The translations under genes were made by a program, and so were the position numbers. Source: Porphyrobacter sp. LM 6 (GTDB lineage Bacteria > Pseudomonadota > Alphaproteobacteria > Sphingomonadales > Sphingomonadaceae). Taken from it: 64,000 nt of DNA. Positions 1 to 8,468 of the stretch are shown here, in pieces. Position 1 is the first letter of the stretch. Each line of letters starts with the position of its first letter. The stretch spans positions 434,001 through 498,000 of the forward strand of contig NZ_CP017113.1 in assembly GCF_001720465.1 (NCBI RefSeq), in the 5' to 3' direction. The notes under the pieces were generated by a model. It saw nothing but the letters and a program-made list of their open reading frames with translations. It searched no databases and was not told where the DNA came from.

Positions 1-114
1 GCTGGGATTGATCACCAGCATGTTCTCGCCTTCGTAGAAACAATCGACCGGGCACACTTCCACGCAATCGGTGTATTTGCACTTGATGCAGTCTTCGGTG
101 ACGACGTAGGTCAT
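1..114 (-). CDS. fdxA: Ferredoxin FdxA, 7Fe type (N-terminal part only)
   Basis: Only the first 38 codons lie in the window; the gene runs off the left edge. The reading begins [17 protein letters not shown] and continues with a Cys-Pro motif (cysteines at residues 9, 12, 17, 21 and 25), the pattern of bacterial 7Fe/8Fe ferredoxins that carry a 3Fe-4S and a 4Fe-4S cluster. Its ATG shares one base with the stop codon of the upstream S4 gene, so the two are translationally coupled. FdxA-type ferredoxins are cytoplasmic electron carriers; the partner enzyme cannot be told from here. An S4 protein and a Suv3-like helicase upstream form a three-gene operon reading leftwards. Confidence 0.9.
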   Translation of the reverse strand, partial: MTYVVTEDCIKCKYTDCVEVCPVDCFYEGENMLVINPS

Positions 115-500
115 TACAGCTCTTTCAGATGCGAATTGTCGGAATCGTCGGACTTTTGGCCCCGGGCATGAGGCGACGCTGCTATGGTCATTTGCCCTTT
201 AGGGTCAAGACCCGAGCCGTCAACCTCGCGATAATGGGAACGCGCAGCCTCGGGTGAGCCGCGCCGGTCGGGCAGGGCGATCACCTCGATCACGCGGATG
301 CCCTGCCCGAGCGCGATCGTCAGCACATCGCCGATCCGCACCGGTTCCGACCCGCGCAGCACATGCTGGCGGTTGCGGCGAACCGCACGGCCTTCGATCA
401 GTGCCAGAGCGGCGCTGCGGGTGCGGGCGAAGCGCAGGCAGACCAGAAGGCGGTCGATGCGGAGCGACCCCGATGCCGGCACCGCTGCGCTTTCAATCAT
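114..500 (-). CDS. S4-domain RNA-binding protein (Hsp15-like)
   Basis: This 128-residue protein has an S4 RNA-binding domain at about residues 13-60 ([19 protein letters not shown], then a basic [11 protein letters not shown] stretch), followed by a short tail with no recognised domain. Hsp15 (HslR) in E. coli binds free 50S subunits carrying nascent chains; a ribosome- or RNA-associated role is inferred only from the domain. The start overlaps the stop of the helicase gene by four bases and the stop overlaps the ferredoxin start by one, so the three genes form a tight operon. Pairing of this S4 protein with a helicase suggests RNA handling. Confidence 0.85.
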   Translation of the reverse strand: MIESAAVPASGSLRIDRLLVCLRFARTRSAALALIEGRAVRRNRQHVLRGSEPVRIGDVLTIALGQGIRVIEVIALPDRRGSPEAARSHYREVDGSGLDPKGQMTIAASPHARGQKSDDSDNSHLKEL

Positions 501-3241
501 CGCTTGAGCAGGTCCGCCAGCTTGTCGAAGGCACCGCCAGCGCGGGCCGGGCCGGTGTATACCGGGGGTCGAGGCGGGGTCTGGGCGGGTCTAGGGCCAC
601 GCTGCGCGCCCTCACGCGGGGGCTTGCGCTTGTCGCCGGGCTTACCTGACCCCCGCTTTGGCCCGCGATCATCCTTGCGTTCAGGCCCGCGCTGTTGCCG
701 CCGCGCGTCTTTTTCTTCGGGACGACGCGGACGCCAGAACCAGCGATCGGGTGCGGGCGGGCCGAAAGCGCCTTCGGGCAGGGCGCGGGCGCGGTCGCAG
801 CGGAAGCCTGCGCTGCCAAGCAGCCGCCGCGCGTTCTCCGCCTCGAGCCCGACCGACACCGCGAGCGCGAGATCGAGCCGGAACGGGCGATTGCGCTCCT
901 TGGGATGGGCGGCGAGCACAGCCCCGCGCGCTTCAAACGCGGCGCGGAAGATCTTCTCGGCCAGATCGACGCGGATCGCCTGGCTGCCGGCATAGCGGTA
1001 TCCGGCGGGCAGGCGGCCCTTGGCCCAGCTACCCTCGGCCAGCACCGGCTGCATGGCCTCTTGCACCGCGCGGGGATCAAGCCCCAGCGCGTGCAGCAAG
1101 CGCCGCGGTGCGGGCTTCAGCAGCGGCGCATCGAAAATGTCGAGCGCACCGAAAGTCACCCCCAGCTTGCGCAGATAGGGGCGCATTTCCTTGGGCAGGT
1201 GTTCGAGCCCGGCATCCTCGCGGCTGATCACCCCGCGCGCTTCGATGAGGGTGATGACCAGCGCGCGCGCTTCCGATCCGGCAGCGGGATCGCGCGCCGC
1301 CTCGGCCAGCTTGCGCAGCGGTTCGAGCGGTTCGAGCTGCTTGTCCAGCCACGCGGCAAGGCCCGCCTCGAGCTTCGCCTTCGCCGCATCGGGCAACAGC
1401 ACGACATCGCGGGTCAGCGTCAGCCGCGGCGTGCCGAAGTGACCTGCGCCCGGATGACCGGGGAAGGCGATTTCGGCCAGCGCACGACCCTGCCAGCGGA
1501 TCGCACCGCCGACGATTTCCAGCTCAGCAATGCCCTGCGACAGCAGCCATTCGGCGCGGCTTTCGAGCAGCGCGGGCAGCGCCTTTTCGCCCGCCGCGAG
1601 CAGCATCCGCCGGTCGGCGACGCCCGCATTGGGATCGACGATGAAGCGGAAGCCCTCAAGCCGTCCGATGCTCTCGCCCTCCACCGTCAGATGGCCGTCG
1701 GGTTCAAGTGTGACGGGCAGCGCACTGGCATCCTGTCCCAGCGATTTCATCAAGAGTGTCGTCCTCCGGTTGACGAAGCGTTCGGTCAGCCGCGCGTGCA
1801 GCGCATCCGAAAGCTTCGCCTCGACCGCGCGGGCCCGCGCGGCCATTTCGTCGCGTGCCAGCACCCAATCGGGCCGCTGGCAGATGTAAGCCCAGCTGCG
1901 AATCGCCGCGATCCGCCCTTGCAGCGTGTCGATGTCGCCCTGCATCCGGTCAAGCTCGGCGATGCGTGCGGCAACAAAATCGGCGGCGAGATAGCCGCCC
2001 TGTAGGTCATCCCACAAGCGCGCAACGAAGCGCGCGTGCGGTTCCACCCCGAGGCTGCGGAAGTCGGGGAGCGAGCAGGCCTCCCAGAACCGCCGGACAC
2101 TGCCCGCCCCTCGCACGCTTTCGGCGATGGGTTCCGCTGCAAGCCTGCGCAGCACCGCCATGTCGATCGCTTCGGGCGCGGCTTTGAGTTGCGGCTTGTC
2201 GGGCCGCGCTTCCAGATCGGCGATCAGCGTGTCGAGACTGTCGAAGCGGGGCTCCGCCTCGCGCCAGAACAGGTGGGTGAGCGGCGCGAAGGTGTGTTCC
2301 TCGATCGCGTAGACTTCCTCGTCGGTGAAGGCGAGCGGTTCCCCGTCTCCCTTTCCGGTGCCCGACAGCGTGCCGAAAGTCCCGTCGCGCTGGTGCCGCC
2401 CTGCCCGGCCTGCGATCTGCGCCATTTCCGACGGGGTCAGCCGCCGCTTCCGGCGTCCGTCGAACTTGCTGAGCGCGGCAAAGGCGACATGATCGAGATC
2501 GAGGTTCAGCCCCATGCCGATGGCATCGGTGGCGACGATGTAATCGACCTCGCCCGACTGGAAGAGCGCGACTTGCTTGTTGCGGGTTTCGGGCGAGAGC
2601 GCGCCCATCACCACCGCTGCCCCGCCGCGGAACCGGCGCAGCGCTTCGGCCATGGCGTAGACCTGCTCGACCGAGAAGGCGACCACGGCGCTGCGCTTGG
2701 GCAGGCGCGAAAGCTTGCACACGCCCGCGTGGCTGAGCGTCGAAAAGCGCGGTCGGCTGGTGATCTCGGCCTTGGGGATCAGCGCCTTGACCATCGGTTC
2801 GAGCGTCGCCGAGCCGAGGATCATCGTCTCGTCACGCCCCCGTGCGTGCAGCAGCCGGTCGGTGAAGATGTGCCCGCGCTCGGGGTCGGCGCCCAATTGT
2901 GCCTCGTCGAGCGCGACGAAGGCGACCTCGCCGCTGGTGCGCGGCATCGCTTCGGCGGTGCAGAGGAAATAGCGCGCCTCGGGCGGTTCGATCCGTTCCT
3001 CGCCGGTAATCAGCGCGACCTGCTTGTCGCCCTTGATCGCGCGCACCCGGTCATAGACCTCGCGCGCCAGCAGGCGCAGCGGGAAGCCCATCATGCCGCT
3101 GGAATGGCCGCACATCCGCTCGATCGCCAGGTGCGTCTTGCCGGTGTTGGTCGAGCCAAGCACGGCGCGCACGCGGCTATCATCCTGAGGGCGGGAAGGC
3201 GGGGGGAAGGTCACGACCCGGCGGTCATGGCAGGCAGGCAT
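497..3241 (-). CDS. Suv3-like DEAD/DEAH-family helicase
   Basis: A 914-residue superfamily-2 helicase. Walker A is GSTNTGKT at residues 29-36, Walker B is DEAQ near 112-115, motif III is GSAT, and motif VI is QIAGRAGR near residue 273. The arrangement and the wording of the motifs resemble mitochondrial Suv3, an RNA helicase of the degradosome, rather than RhlB-type enzymes. The last ~80 residues are very rich in Arg, Lys and Pro and low in complexity, a likely RNA-binding tail. It is the first gene of the operon with the S4 protein and FdxA. RNA unwinding or decay is the expected role by family; the actual substrate is not shown by the sequence. Confidence 0.88.
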   Translation of the reverse strand: MPACHDRRVVTFPPPSRPQDDSRVRAVLGSTNTGKTHLAIERMCGHSSGMMGFPLRLLAREVYDRVRAIKGDKQVALITGEERIEPPEARYFLCTAEAMPRTSGEVAFVALDEAQLGADPERGHIFTDRLLHARGRDETMILGSATLEPMVKALIPKAEITSRPRFSTLSHAGVCKLSRLPKRSAVVAFSVEQVYAMAEALRRFRGGAAVVMGALSPETRNKQVALFQSGEVDYIVATDAIGMGLNLDLDHVAFAALSKFDGRRKRRLTPSEMAQIAGRAGRHQRDGTFGTLSGTGKGDGEPLAFTDEEVYAIEEHTFAPLTHLFWREAEPRFDSLDTLIADLEARPDKPQLKAAPEAIDMAVLRRLAAEPIAESVRGAGSVRRFWEACSLPDFRSLGVEPHARFVARLWDDLQGGYLAADFVAARIAELDRMQGDIDTLQGRIAAIRSWAYICQRPDWVLARDEMAARARAVEAKLSDALHARLTERFVNRRTTLLMKSLGQDASALPVTLEPDGHLTVEGESIGRLEGFRFIVDPNAGVADRRMLLAAGEKALPALLESRAEWLLSQGIAELEIVGGAIRWQGRALAEIAFPGHPGAGHFGTPRLTLTRDVVLLPDAAKAKLEAGLAAWLDKQLEPLEPLRKLAEAARDPAAGSEARALVITLIEARGVISREDAGLEHLPKEMRPYLRKLGVTFGALDIFDAPLLKPAPRRLLHALGLDPRAVQEAMQPVLAEGSWAKGRLPAGYRYAGSQAIRVDLAEKIFRAAFEARGAVLAAHPKERNRPFRLDLALAVSVGLEAENARRLLGSAGFRCDRARALPEGAFGPPAPDRWFWRPRRPEEKDARRQQRGPERKDDRGPKRGSGKPGDKRKPPREGAQRGPRPAQTPPRPPVYTGPARAGGAFDKLADLLKR

Positions 3242-3322
3242 CGGGCGGGCAAGGCTGCGGGGCGGGGTGGGCGCGATCTACGCACAACACCTTACCGCAC
3301 GCGGGGTGCGGCTGATCGCTGG

Positions 3323-3337
3323 TTAACGCGGGATTTA
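3323..3337 (+). promoter_or_regulatory. Possible CtrA binding site
   Basis: TTAA-N7-TTTA (TTAACGCGGGATTTA), one base off the CtrA consensus TTAA-N7-TTAA, lies 86 bp upstream of the M23 peptidase start codon. CtrA regulates cell-cycle and envelope genes in alphaproteobacteria, and a cell-wall hydrolase is a plausible target. A single motif can occur by chance, although AT-rich strings are uncommon in this GC-rich DNA. Confidence 0.35.
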
Positions 3338-3422
3338 CTTTGTTCTGGCAGAAAAACGCGGCATTGGAGCGACCAGGTCAGCCACAGGCCTGCCCCGGCA
3401 GGGGGTCGCAATCGGGGCACGG

Positions 3423-5198
3423 ATGTTGGAACACGCGCGCAATCTCAACGAACCGGCTGCGCCCCTTGCGGGCGCAGAGGGCGGCGTTGACGATGATATT
3501 CCCGCGCTGCCGGCGTTCCATAACGTCGCGCCGCAATCGCTCGATCCCGAAGCCGCGCGTGAACTTCTGCCCTATCTCCGCAATGCCCAGGCGCTTGCGC
3601 CACCCTCGATCGCGGCGCGTCTGAAGCAGCGCCTGCTGGCGCGGGTCGGACGTTCGGCTGCGGATTACGAGGCGTGGCGGGAGAAGGCCTCGCACTGGTT
3701 TGATCGCCTCGATCTCGCGCCCGATCTGGCCGAGAATGTCGGCAGCCGCCGCTGGTTCCGCGGGCTCGGCACGATGGTCGGGCTGGGCGCGGTGGCGCTG
3801 GCCTTCTGGCCCGATTTCACCCCGCTCGAAGCGCGCCCCGCCATGCCGCAGGATGAAGCGGTGACGAGCGAGCTGCGCAGCCAGATGATCCTGCCGCTCG
3901 CGCTCGGCGCGGACAGCGGCCGGCGGATGGGGCCGACGCAGGCGGTGATCCCCCTGAAGAGCGCGCCCGAACGTCCGCAGATCGCGATGGTGGTGACCCT
4001 TGCTCCTGGGGACAGCTTCGCCTCGATGCTGCGCCGCGCAGGGGTGGCCGCGGGCGATATCGACCGGGCGACCGCGCTGGTCGGACAGGCTTTGCCGATT
4101 TCCGAGATTGCTTCGGGCACGCAGATGGACCTGCTGCTCGGCCGCCGCCCGGCGCCCGGCCAGCCCCGCCCGCTCGACAGCCTCGCCTTCCGCGCGCGTT
4201 TCGATCTGGAGCTGGAACTGACCCGCCCCGGCGTCGGCGTCACCAACCCTGATGGCACTCCCGTCGCGCCGTCCGGCCCGCTGGCGCTGAAGCGCAACAT
4301 CATCCGTGTCGACGATACCCCGCTGCGCGTGCGCGGCCCGGTCGGCTCGAGCCTCTACCGCTCGATGCGGCAAGCGGGCGTTCCGGCGAGCGCGGTGCAG
4401 GAATATCTCAAGACGCTGGATTCGCAGATCGACATGGAGCGCGAGGTGCGCGCCGGCGACGAATTCGACATCATCATCGCCTATCGCCGCGCCGCTACCG
4501 GCGAACGGCAGGCAGGCCAGCTGCTTTATGCCGGGGTCGATCGCGGCGGCAAACCGCGCACGCAGCTGATGCGCTGGGGCAGCGAGGGGCGGTTCTACGA
4601 AGCCTCGGGCGTGGGCGCGCAGCGGCGCGGACTGCTGGCACCGGTGCCGGGGTCGATTTCCTCGACCTTCGGGATGCGCCGCCACCCGATCCTCGGCTAT
4701 ACCCGGATGCACGCGGGGATGGACTTCAAGGCACGCTACGGCACGCCGATCGTTGCGGTGAGCGACGGGCGCGTGACCAGCGCCGGCCGCGCGGGCGGCT
4801 GCGGCATCGCGGTGCGGCTGGATCACGGCAGCGGGCTGTCGACGCGCTATTGCCACATGAGCCGCATGGCGGTGTCTCCTGGGATGCAGGTACGGCGCGG
4901 GCAGGTGATCGGCTATGTCGGATCGACCGGCCTGTCGACCGGCGCACACCTCCACTACGAGATGTATCGCGGCGGTCGCCCGATCAATCCGGCCAGCGTC
5001 GAATTCGTCAACCGCGCCGAATTGTCGGGCACCCAGCTGATCGATTTCCGCCGCCAGCTGATCCGCCTGAAGGAAATCGAGGTGGGCGCGGCGCTCAAGG
5101 ATCTCGAAGCCCTGCCGAGCGAGGTCAAGGAACCGCTGCGCGAGATCGAAAAGGTCGATATGGTCGCACAGCGCAAGCGCACCGGCACCGCGCTGTAA
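3423..5198 (+). CDS. M23 family metallopeptidase (LytM-type murein hydrolase)
   Basis: A 591-residue protein. A single hydrophobic segment at about residues 115-135 (GLGTMVGLGAVALAF) probably anchors it in the inner membrane with the long C-terminal part in the periplasm. The LytM/M23 domain lies at about residues 415-520 and keeps the zinc ligands and catalytic residues: HAGMD near 430 and HLHYE near 508. The middle region resembles the LysM/OapA-like linker of M23 peptidases such as MepM. These enzymes cut peptide cross-links in peptidoglycan during growth or division. It is transcribed divergently from the helicase operon, with a possible CtrA site upstream. It is one of three M23-type proteins in the window. 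Confidence 0.9.
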   Translation: MLEHARNLNEPAAPLAGAEGGVDDDIPALPAFHNVAPQSLDPEAARELLPYLRNAQALAPPSIAARLKQRLLARVGRSAADYEAWREKASHWFDRLDLAPDLAENVGSRRWFRGLGTMVGLGAVALAFWPDFTPLEARPAMPQDEAVTSELRSQMILPLALGADSGRRMGPTQAVIPLKSAPERPQIAMVVTLAPGDSFASMLRRAGVAAGDIDRATALVGQALPISEIASGTQMDLLLGRRPAPGQPRPLDSLAFRARFDLELELTRPGVGVTNPDGTPVAPSGPLALKRNIIRVDDTPLRVRGPVGSSLYRSMRQAGVPASAVQEYLKTLDSQIDMEREVRAGDEFDIIIAYRRAATGERQAGQLLYAGVDRGGKPRTQLMRWGSEGRFYEASGVGAQRRGLLAPVPGSISSTFGMRRHPILGYTRMHAGMDFKARYGTPIVAVSDGRVTSAGRAGGCGIAVRLDHGSGLSTRYCHMSRMAVSPGMQVRRGQVIGYVGSTGLSTGAHLHYEMYRGGRPINPASVEFVNRAELSGTQLIDFRRQLIRLKEIEVGAALKDLEALPSEVKEPLREIEKVDMVAQRKRTGTAL

Positions 5199-5243
5199 CG
5201 ATTACTTGTCGTCCAAGGGGCATTGCCTGTAAGCCTTGACCCT

Positions 5244-6239
5244 ATGACCGGACACTATCCCAACACCCGCCTGCGCCGCACCCGCGCCCATGCATGGAGC
5301 CGCGCGCTGCACCGCGAGACCATGCTCACCCCGGCCGATCTGATCTGGCCGCTGTTCGTCACCTCCGGGAGCGGGGTTGAGGAGCCGATCGCGACCCTGC
5401 CCGGCGTATCGCGCTGGTCGGTCGACGGGATCGTCGCGCGGGCCAAGGAAGCTGTCGCGCTCGGCATTCCGGTCGTGGCGCTGTTCCCTAACACCCAGCG
5501 CGAACTGCGTTCGGACGACGGGGCCGAGGCGCTCAATCCCGATAACCTGATGTGCCAGGCAATCCGCGCGATCAAGGACGCGTGCGGCAATGATATCGGC
5601 GTGCTGACCGATGTCGCGCTCGATCCCTATACCAGCCACGGGCAGGACGGGCTGGTCAACGATGCGGGCTATGTCGTCAATGACGAGACGGTCGCCGTGC
5701 TGGTCGATCAGGCGGTCAATCAGGCGAACGCGGGCGCGGACATCATCGCGCCTTCGGACATGATGGATGGCCGCATCCACGCGATCCGCCGCGCGCTCGA
5801 GATGAACGCGCACCCCAATGTCCAGATCATGTCCTACGCCGCCAAGTATGCCAGCGCCTTCTACGGCCCGTTCCGCGATGCGGTGGGTTCTGGCGGGCTG
5901 CTCAAGGGCGACAAGAAGACCTACCAGATGGACCCGGCCAACACCGACGAGGCGCTGCGCGAAGTCGCGCTGGATATCGCCGAGGGTGCGGATTCGGTGA
6001 TGGTGAAGCCCGGCCTCGCCTATCTCGATATCGTCGCGCGGGTGAAGGCCGAGTTCGATGTGCCGGTGTTCGCCTATCAGGTGAGCGGCGAATACGCGAT
6101 GATCGAGGCCGCTGCCGCTGCCGGTGCGGGGGACCGCAATGCGCTGGTGCTCGAAACCCTGCTCGCCTTCAAGCGGGCCGGGGCGAGCGGCATCCTCACC
6201 TATCATGCCGCCCACGCTGCCCGCCTGCTGAACGGCTGA
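5244..6239 (+). CDS. hemB: Porphobilinogen synthase (delta-aminolevulinate dehydratase)
   Basis: Condenses two 5-aminolevulinate molecules into porphobilinogen in haem and bacteriochlorophyll synthesis. The 331-residue protein has the two active-site lysine regions YAAKYASAFYGPFRD and SVMVKPG. The metal-site segment LDPYTSHGQDG carries Asp in place of the cysteines of zinc enzymes, so this is the magnesium-type form. The ATG at 5244 was chosen over an in-frame TTG at 5223 because the protein then begins MTGHYPNTRLRR, like relatives. Two GNAT genes and a carbonic anhydrase follow with almost no gaps, so the four genes probably form an operon. Confidence 0.96.
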   Translation: MTGHYPNTRLRRTRAHAWSRALHRETMLTPADLIWPLFVTSGSGVEEPIATLPGVSRWSVDGIVARAKEAVALGIPVVALFPNTQRELRSDDGAEALNPDNLMCQAIRAIKDACGNDIGVLTDVALDPYTSHGQDGLVNDAGYVVNDETVAVLVDQAVNQANAGADIIAPSDMMDGRIHAIRRALEMNAHPNVQIMSYAAKYASAFYGPFRDAVGSGGLLKGDKKTYQMDPANTDEALREVALDIAEGADSVMVKPGLAYLDIVARVKAEFDVPVFAYQVSGEYAMIEAAAAAGAGDRNALVLETLLAFKRAGASGILTYHAAHAARLLNG

Positions 6240-6243
6240 AGCC

Positions 6244-6810
6244 GTGGCGGATTTCCGGCACGAAACCGCCCGCCTGATCATGCGCGACTGGCGCGAGGAG
6301 GATTGGCCCGAATTCTGGCGCCTCACCAACACCCCCGCGGTGATGCGCTGGCTCGGCGGCGTGGCGGACGCGGCCACCCGCACGGCGGCGCAGACGCGGG
6401 TCGAAGGATACCGCCGCGATCACGGCCACACCTTCTGGGTGGTCGAACGCAAGGATGATGGCGCGCTGCTCGGCTTCTGCGGACTGAAACGCTCCAATCA
6501 GGCGGGCGGCCCGATCGGCATGATGGAGGTCGGCTGGCGGCTGCGCGAGGATGCATGGGGCAAGGGCTATGCCAGTGAAGCCGCCGTCGCCTCGCTCGAT
6601 CTGGCCTTCGACCGCTTCGGCGCGGACGAGGTGATCGCGCTGACAGTGCAAGGCAACACCGGAAGCTGGGGCCTGATGCTCCGCCTCGGGATGGAGCGGC
6701 GTGAGGATCTCGATTTCGACAATGCCGATTTCGATCCGGAACTCCCACGCATCATCGTCCACGCGATCAGCCGCGAGTCGTGGCAGGCGGCGCGCGGCAT
6801 GACGTCATGA
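6244..6810 (+). CDS. GNAT family N-acetyltransferase (RimJ/RimL type), first of a tandem pair
   Basis: A 188-residue acetyltransferase starting with GTG, four bases after the hemB stop. It has the RimJ/RimL layout: ETARLIMRDW at the start, TNTPAVMRWLGG, then the acetyl-CoA binding region RLREDAWGKGYASEA. The next gene encodes a clear paralogue with the same landmarks (NTPAVM-x2-LGG, and a closing ERR-x-DLDF segment), so the pair arose by tandem duplication. Substrates of this family range from ribosomal proteins to small molecules and cannot be assigned here. Confidence 0.85.
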   Translation: MADFRHETARLIMRDWREEDWPEFWRLTNTPAVMRWLGGVADAATRTAAQTRVEGYRRDHGHTFWVVERKDDGALLGFCGLKRSNQAGGPIGMMEVGWRLREDAWGKGYASEAAVASLDLAFDRFGADEVIALTVQGNTGSWGLMLRLGMERREDLDFDNADFDPELPRIIVHAISRESWQAARGMTS

Positions 6811-7355
6811 CCGCCATTATCCTGCAAACCGAGCGGCTCACGCTGCGGATGATCGAGGAACGCGATCTCGATCCGCACATGACCCTGCTCAACACGCCGG
6901 CGGTGATGCAGCATCTGGGCGGGGTGCAGCCGCGCGAAGTTATCGCGGCCAAGCACGCCGCCGCCCGCGCGAGCTTCGCTGCCGAAGGCTACGGCTTCAT
7001 GATCATGGAGGAACGCGCCACGGGCGAGGTCGTGGGCCATTGCGGTTTGCGCCGCGTCGCCCACCCGCTCGCGCCCAACCCTACCGATCACGAAATCGGC
7101 TGGCTGGTGCGCGAGGATCGCTGGCGCATGGGCTTCGCCTTCGAAGCCATGCGCGCGGTGCGGGACTGGGGCTTTGCCGAGCATGGCGCGCCGCACATCG
7201 TCGCCTTGACCTGCCAGCCCAACATCGGCAGCTGGCGGTTGATGGAAAAGCTCGGGATGGAGCGGCGGGCTGACCTCGATTTCACCGACCCCGCCGATCC
7301 TGAACCGATCATCCAATACGCGATCACCTGCGCCCAATGGGAGGCTTTGCAATGA
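6807..7355 (+). CDS. GNAT family N-acetyltransferase, second of a tandem pair
   Basis: A 182-residue RimJ/RimL-type acetyltransferase. The start at 6807 makes an ATGA overlap with the upstream stop; an in-frame GTG at 6780 is possible but would deepen the overlap. It shares LLNTPAVMQHLGG, a VREDRWRMGFAFEA acetyl-CoA loop and ERRADLDF with its neighbour. The normally well-kept R/Q-x-x-G-x-G/A acetyl-CoA motif is loose in both (RWRMGFA here, AWGKGYA in the first). The substrate is unknown. Confidence 0.85.
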   Translation: MTAIILQTERLTLRMIEERDLDPHMTLLNTPAVMQHLGGVQPREVIAAKHAAARASFAAEGYGFMIMEERATGEVVGHCGLRRVAHPLAPNPTDHEIGWLVREDRWRMGFAFEAMRAVRDWGFAEHGAPHIVALTCQPNIGSWRLMEKLGMERRADLDFTDPADPEPIIQYAITCAQWEALQ

Positions 7356-7918
7356 CCGTGCGCCCCGGCGTCAACATCATCCCGATCCACGGCAAGACCC
7401 CGAAGATCCACGAAACCGCCTTCATCGCGCCCGGCTGCACGATCATCGGCGATGTCGAAATCGGGGCGGGCTCGTCGATCTGGTACAATTGCGTGCTGCG
7501 CGCCGACGTGTTCTCGATCCGCATCGGGGAACGCACCAATGTGCAGGACGGAAGCGTGCTCCACTGCGATCCGCCGCGCCCCGGCGATCCCGACGGCTGC
7601 CCGCTGGTGATCGGCGATGATGTGCTGATCGGCCATATGGCGATGGTGCACGGCTGCACGATCCATGATCGCGGCTTTGTCGGCCTCGGCGCGATTGTGA
7701 TGAACAAGGCGGTGATCGGCTCGGACGCGATGCTCGGAGCAGGCGCGATGCTGACCGAACGCAAGGTGATGGGCGAGCGCGAGCTGTGGGCGGGCCGCCC
7801 GGCGGTGAAGCTGCGCGATCTGCCCGAGCCCGCGATTGCCGGAATGCGCGTCGGCGTGGCGCACTACGCCGAAAACGCGAAGCACCACGCCGAGGCTGTA
7901 AAGGCAGCGTTGGGTTAG
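7352..7918 (+). CDS. Gamma-class carbonic anhydrase family protein (left-handed beta-helix)
   Basis: A 188-residue hexapeptide-repeat protein with stepped [LIV]-G-x4 rungs (IIGDVEIGAGSSIWYNCVLR) typical of gamma-carbonic anhydrases. Candidate zinc histidines occur in VLHCD and in IGHMAMVHGCT. ATG 7352 overlaps the upstream TGA as ATGA and is preceded by GGGAGG at 7339-7344, so it is preferred over the ATG at 7337. Many members of this family are of unproven catalytic activity. Its stop overlaps the convergent DUF1993 gene by four bases. Confidence 0.88.
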   Translation: MTVRPGVNIIPIHGKTPKIHETAFIAPGCTIIGDVEIGAGSSIWYNCVLRADVFSIRIGERTNVQDGSVLHCDPPRPGDPDGCPLVIGDDVLIGHMAMVHGCTIHDRGFVGLGAIVMNKAVIGSDAMLGAGAMLTERKVMGERELWAGRPAVKLRDLPEPAIAGMRVGVAHYAENAKHHAEAVKAALG

Positions 7919-8427
7919 GCGCCCGGCTGGCGGATATACTTCATCATGTAGCCGATGAAGTCCGCCTTGCCGATTGCGAGGCCTTCCATCCGCAGGATTG
8001 CATAGGCCGCAGTGAGGTGGAAATAGAGCTGGGGGATCACCCAGTCGCGGCAATATTCATGGGCCTGCATCACGAAGCGCATGCCGTTGGGCAGCGTGAA
8101 CTCCACCGTATCACCGCTCGCTGGCCATTGCGCAGGATCGCTGGCCGCGACCAGTGCCTGCGCCGCCGCGATGCGCGATCGCGCTTCGGCCAGGGTAGCG
8201 GGATCGACATCGCTCGAGGTGAATTCCAGTCCCGTGAGCCGCGCCAACCCTTCGCCCGGCATGTTGGCAAGGAACCGCAGCTGGGTGGAGAGCGGGAACA
8301 TGTCCTCCGCAATCCGCGATTGCAGCAGCGCCTCGCCCTTTTCATGGCTCTCGGCCTTGGTGACGAGATGATCGAGCGTGCCGAGGATATTGGCATAGGT
8401 GGCAAGCATCGCGGTGGCGTAGGACAT
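7915..8427 (-). CDS. DUF1993 family protein
   Basis: A 170-residue protein recognised as the DUF1993 family, a DinB-like four-helix bundle of unknown function. Helical segments ATYANILGTLDHLVTKAESHEK and HEYCRDWVIPQLYFHLTAAYAIL fit that fold; histidines H19, H27 and H141-area residues could bind metal. The ribosome-binding site lies in the 3' arm of a hairpin just upstream (see 8434-8457). The DNA ligase gene lies 41 bp upstream on the same strand. No function is assigned. Confidence 0.82.
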   Translation of the reverse strand: MSYATAMLATYANILGTLDHLVTKAESHEKGEALLQSRIAEDMFPLSTQLRFLANMPGEGLARLTGLEFTSSDVDPATLAEARSRIAAAQALVAASDPAQWPASGDTVEFTLPNGMRFVMQAHEYCRDWVIPQLYFHLTAAYAILRMEGLAIGKADFIGYMMKYIRQPGA

Positions 8428-8433
8428 TGATCT

Positions 8434-8457
8434 CTCTCCCGTGAATCTGCGGGAGAG
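8434..8457 (-). promoter_or_regulatory. Hairpin masking the ribosome-binding site of the DUF1993 gene
   Basis: Perfect 8-bp stem (8434-8441 with 8450-8457, CTCTCCCG/CGGGAGAG) around an 8-nt loop. Read on the minus strand, the 3' arm contains GGGAGAG, the only good Shine-Dalgarno sequence before the ATG at 8427. Pairing would hide it. It could also serve as a weak terminator for the ligase gene, but no T-run follows. Confidence 0.5.
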
Positions 8458-8468
8458 GTAGGCGGCGC

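Noticed and set aside
3378..4955. 525-codon minus-strand open frame opposite the M23 peptidase
   Set aside because: The plus strand encodes a recognisable peptidase; the opposite frame is Arg/Ala/His-rich with no motif.
5223..5243. TTG start for hemB
   Set aside because: It adds seven residues not expected in the family, and an ATG with a better homologous N-terminus follows.
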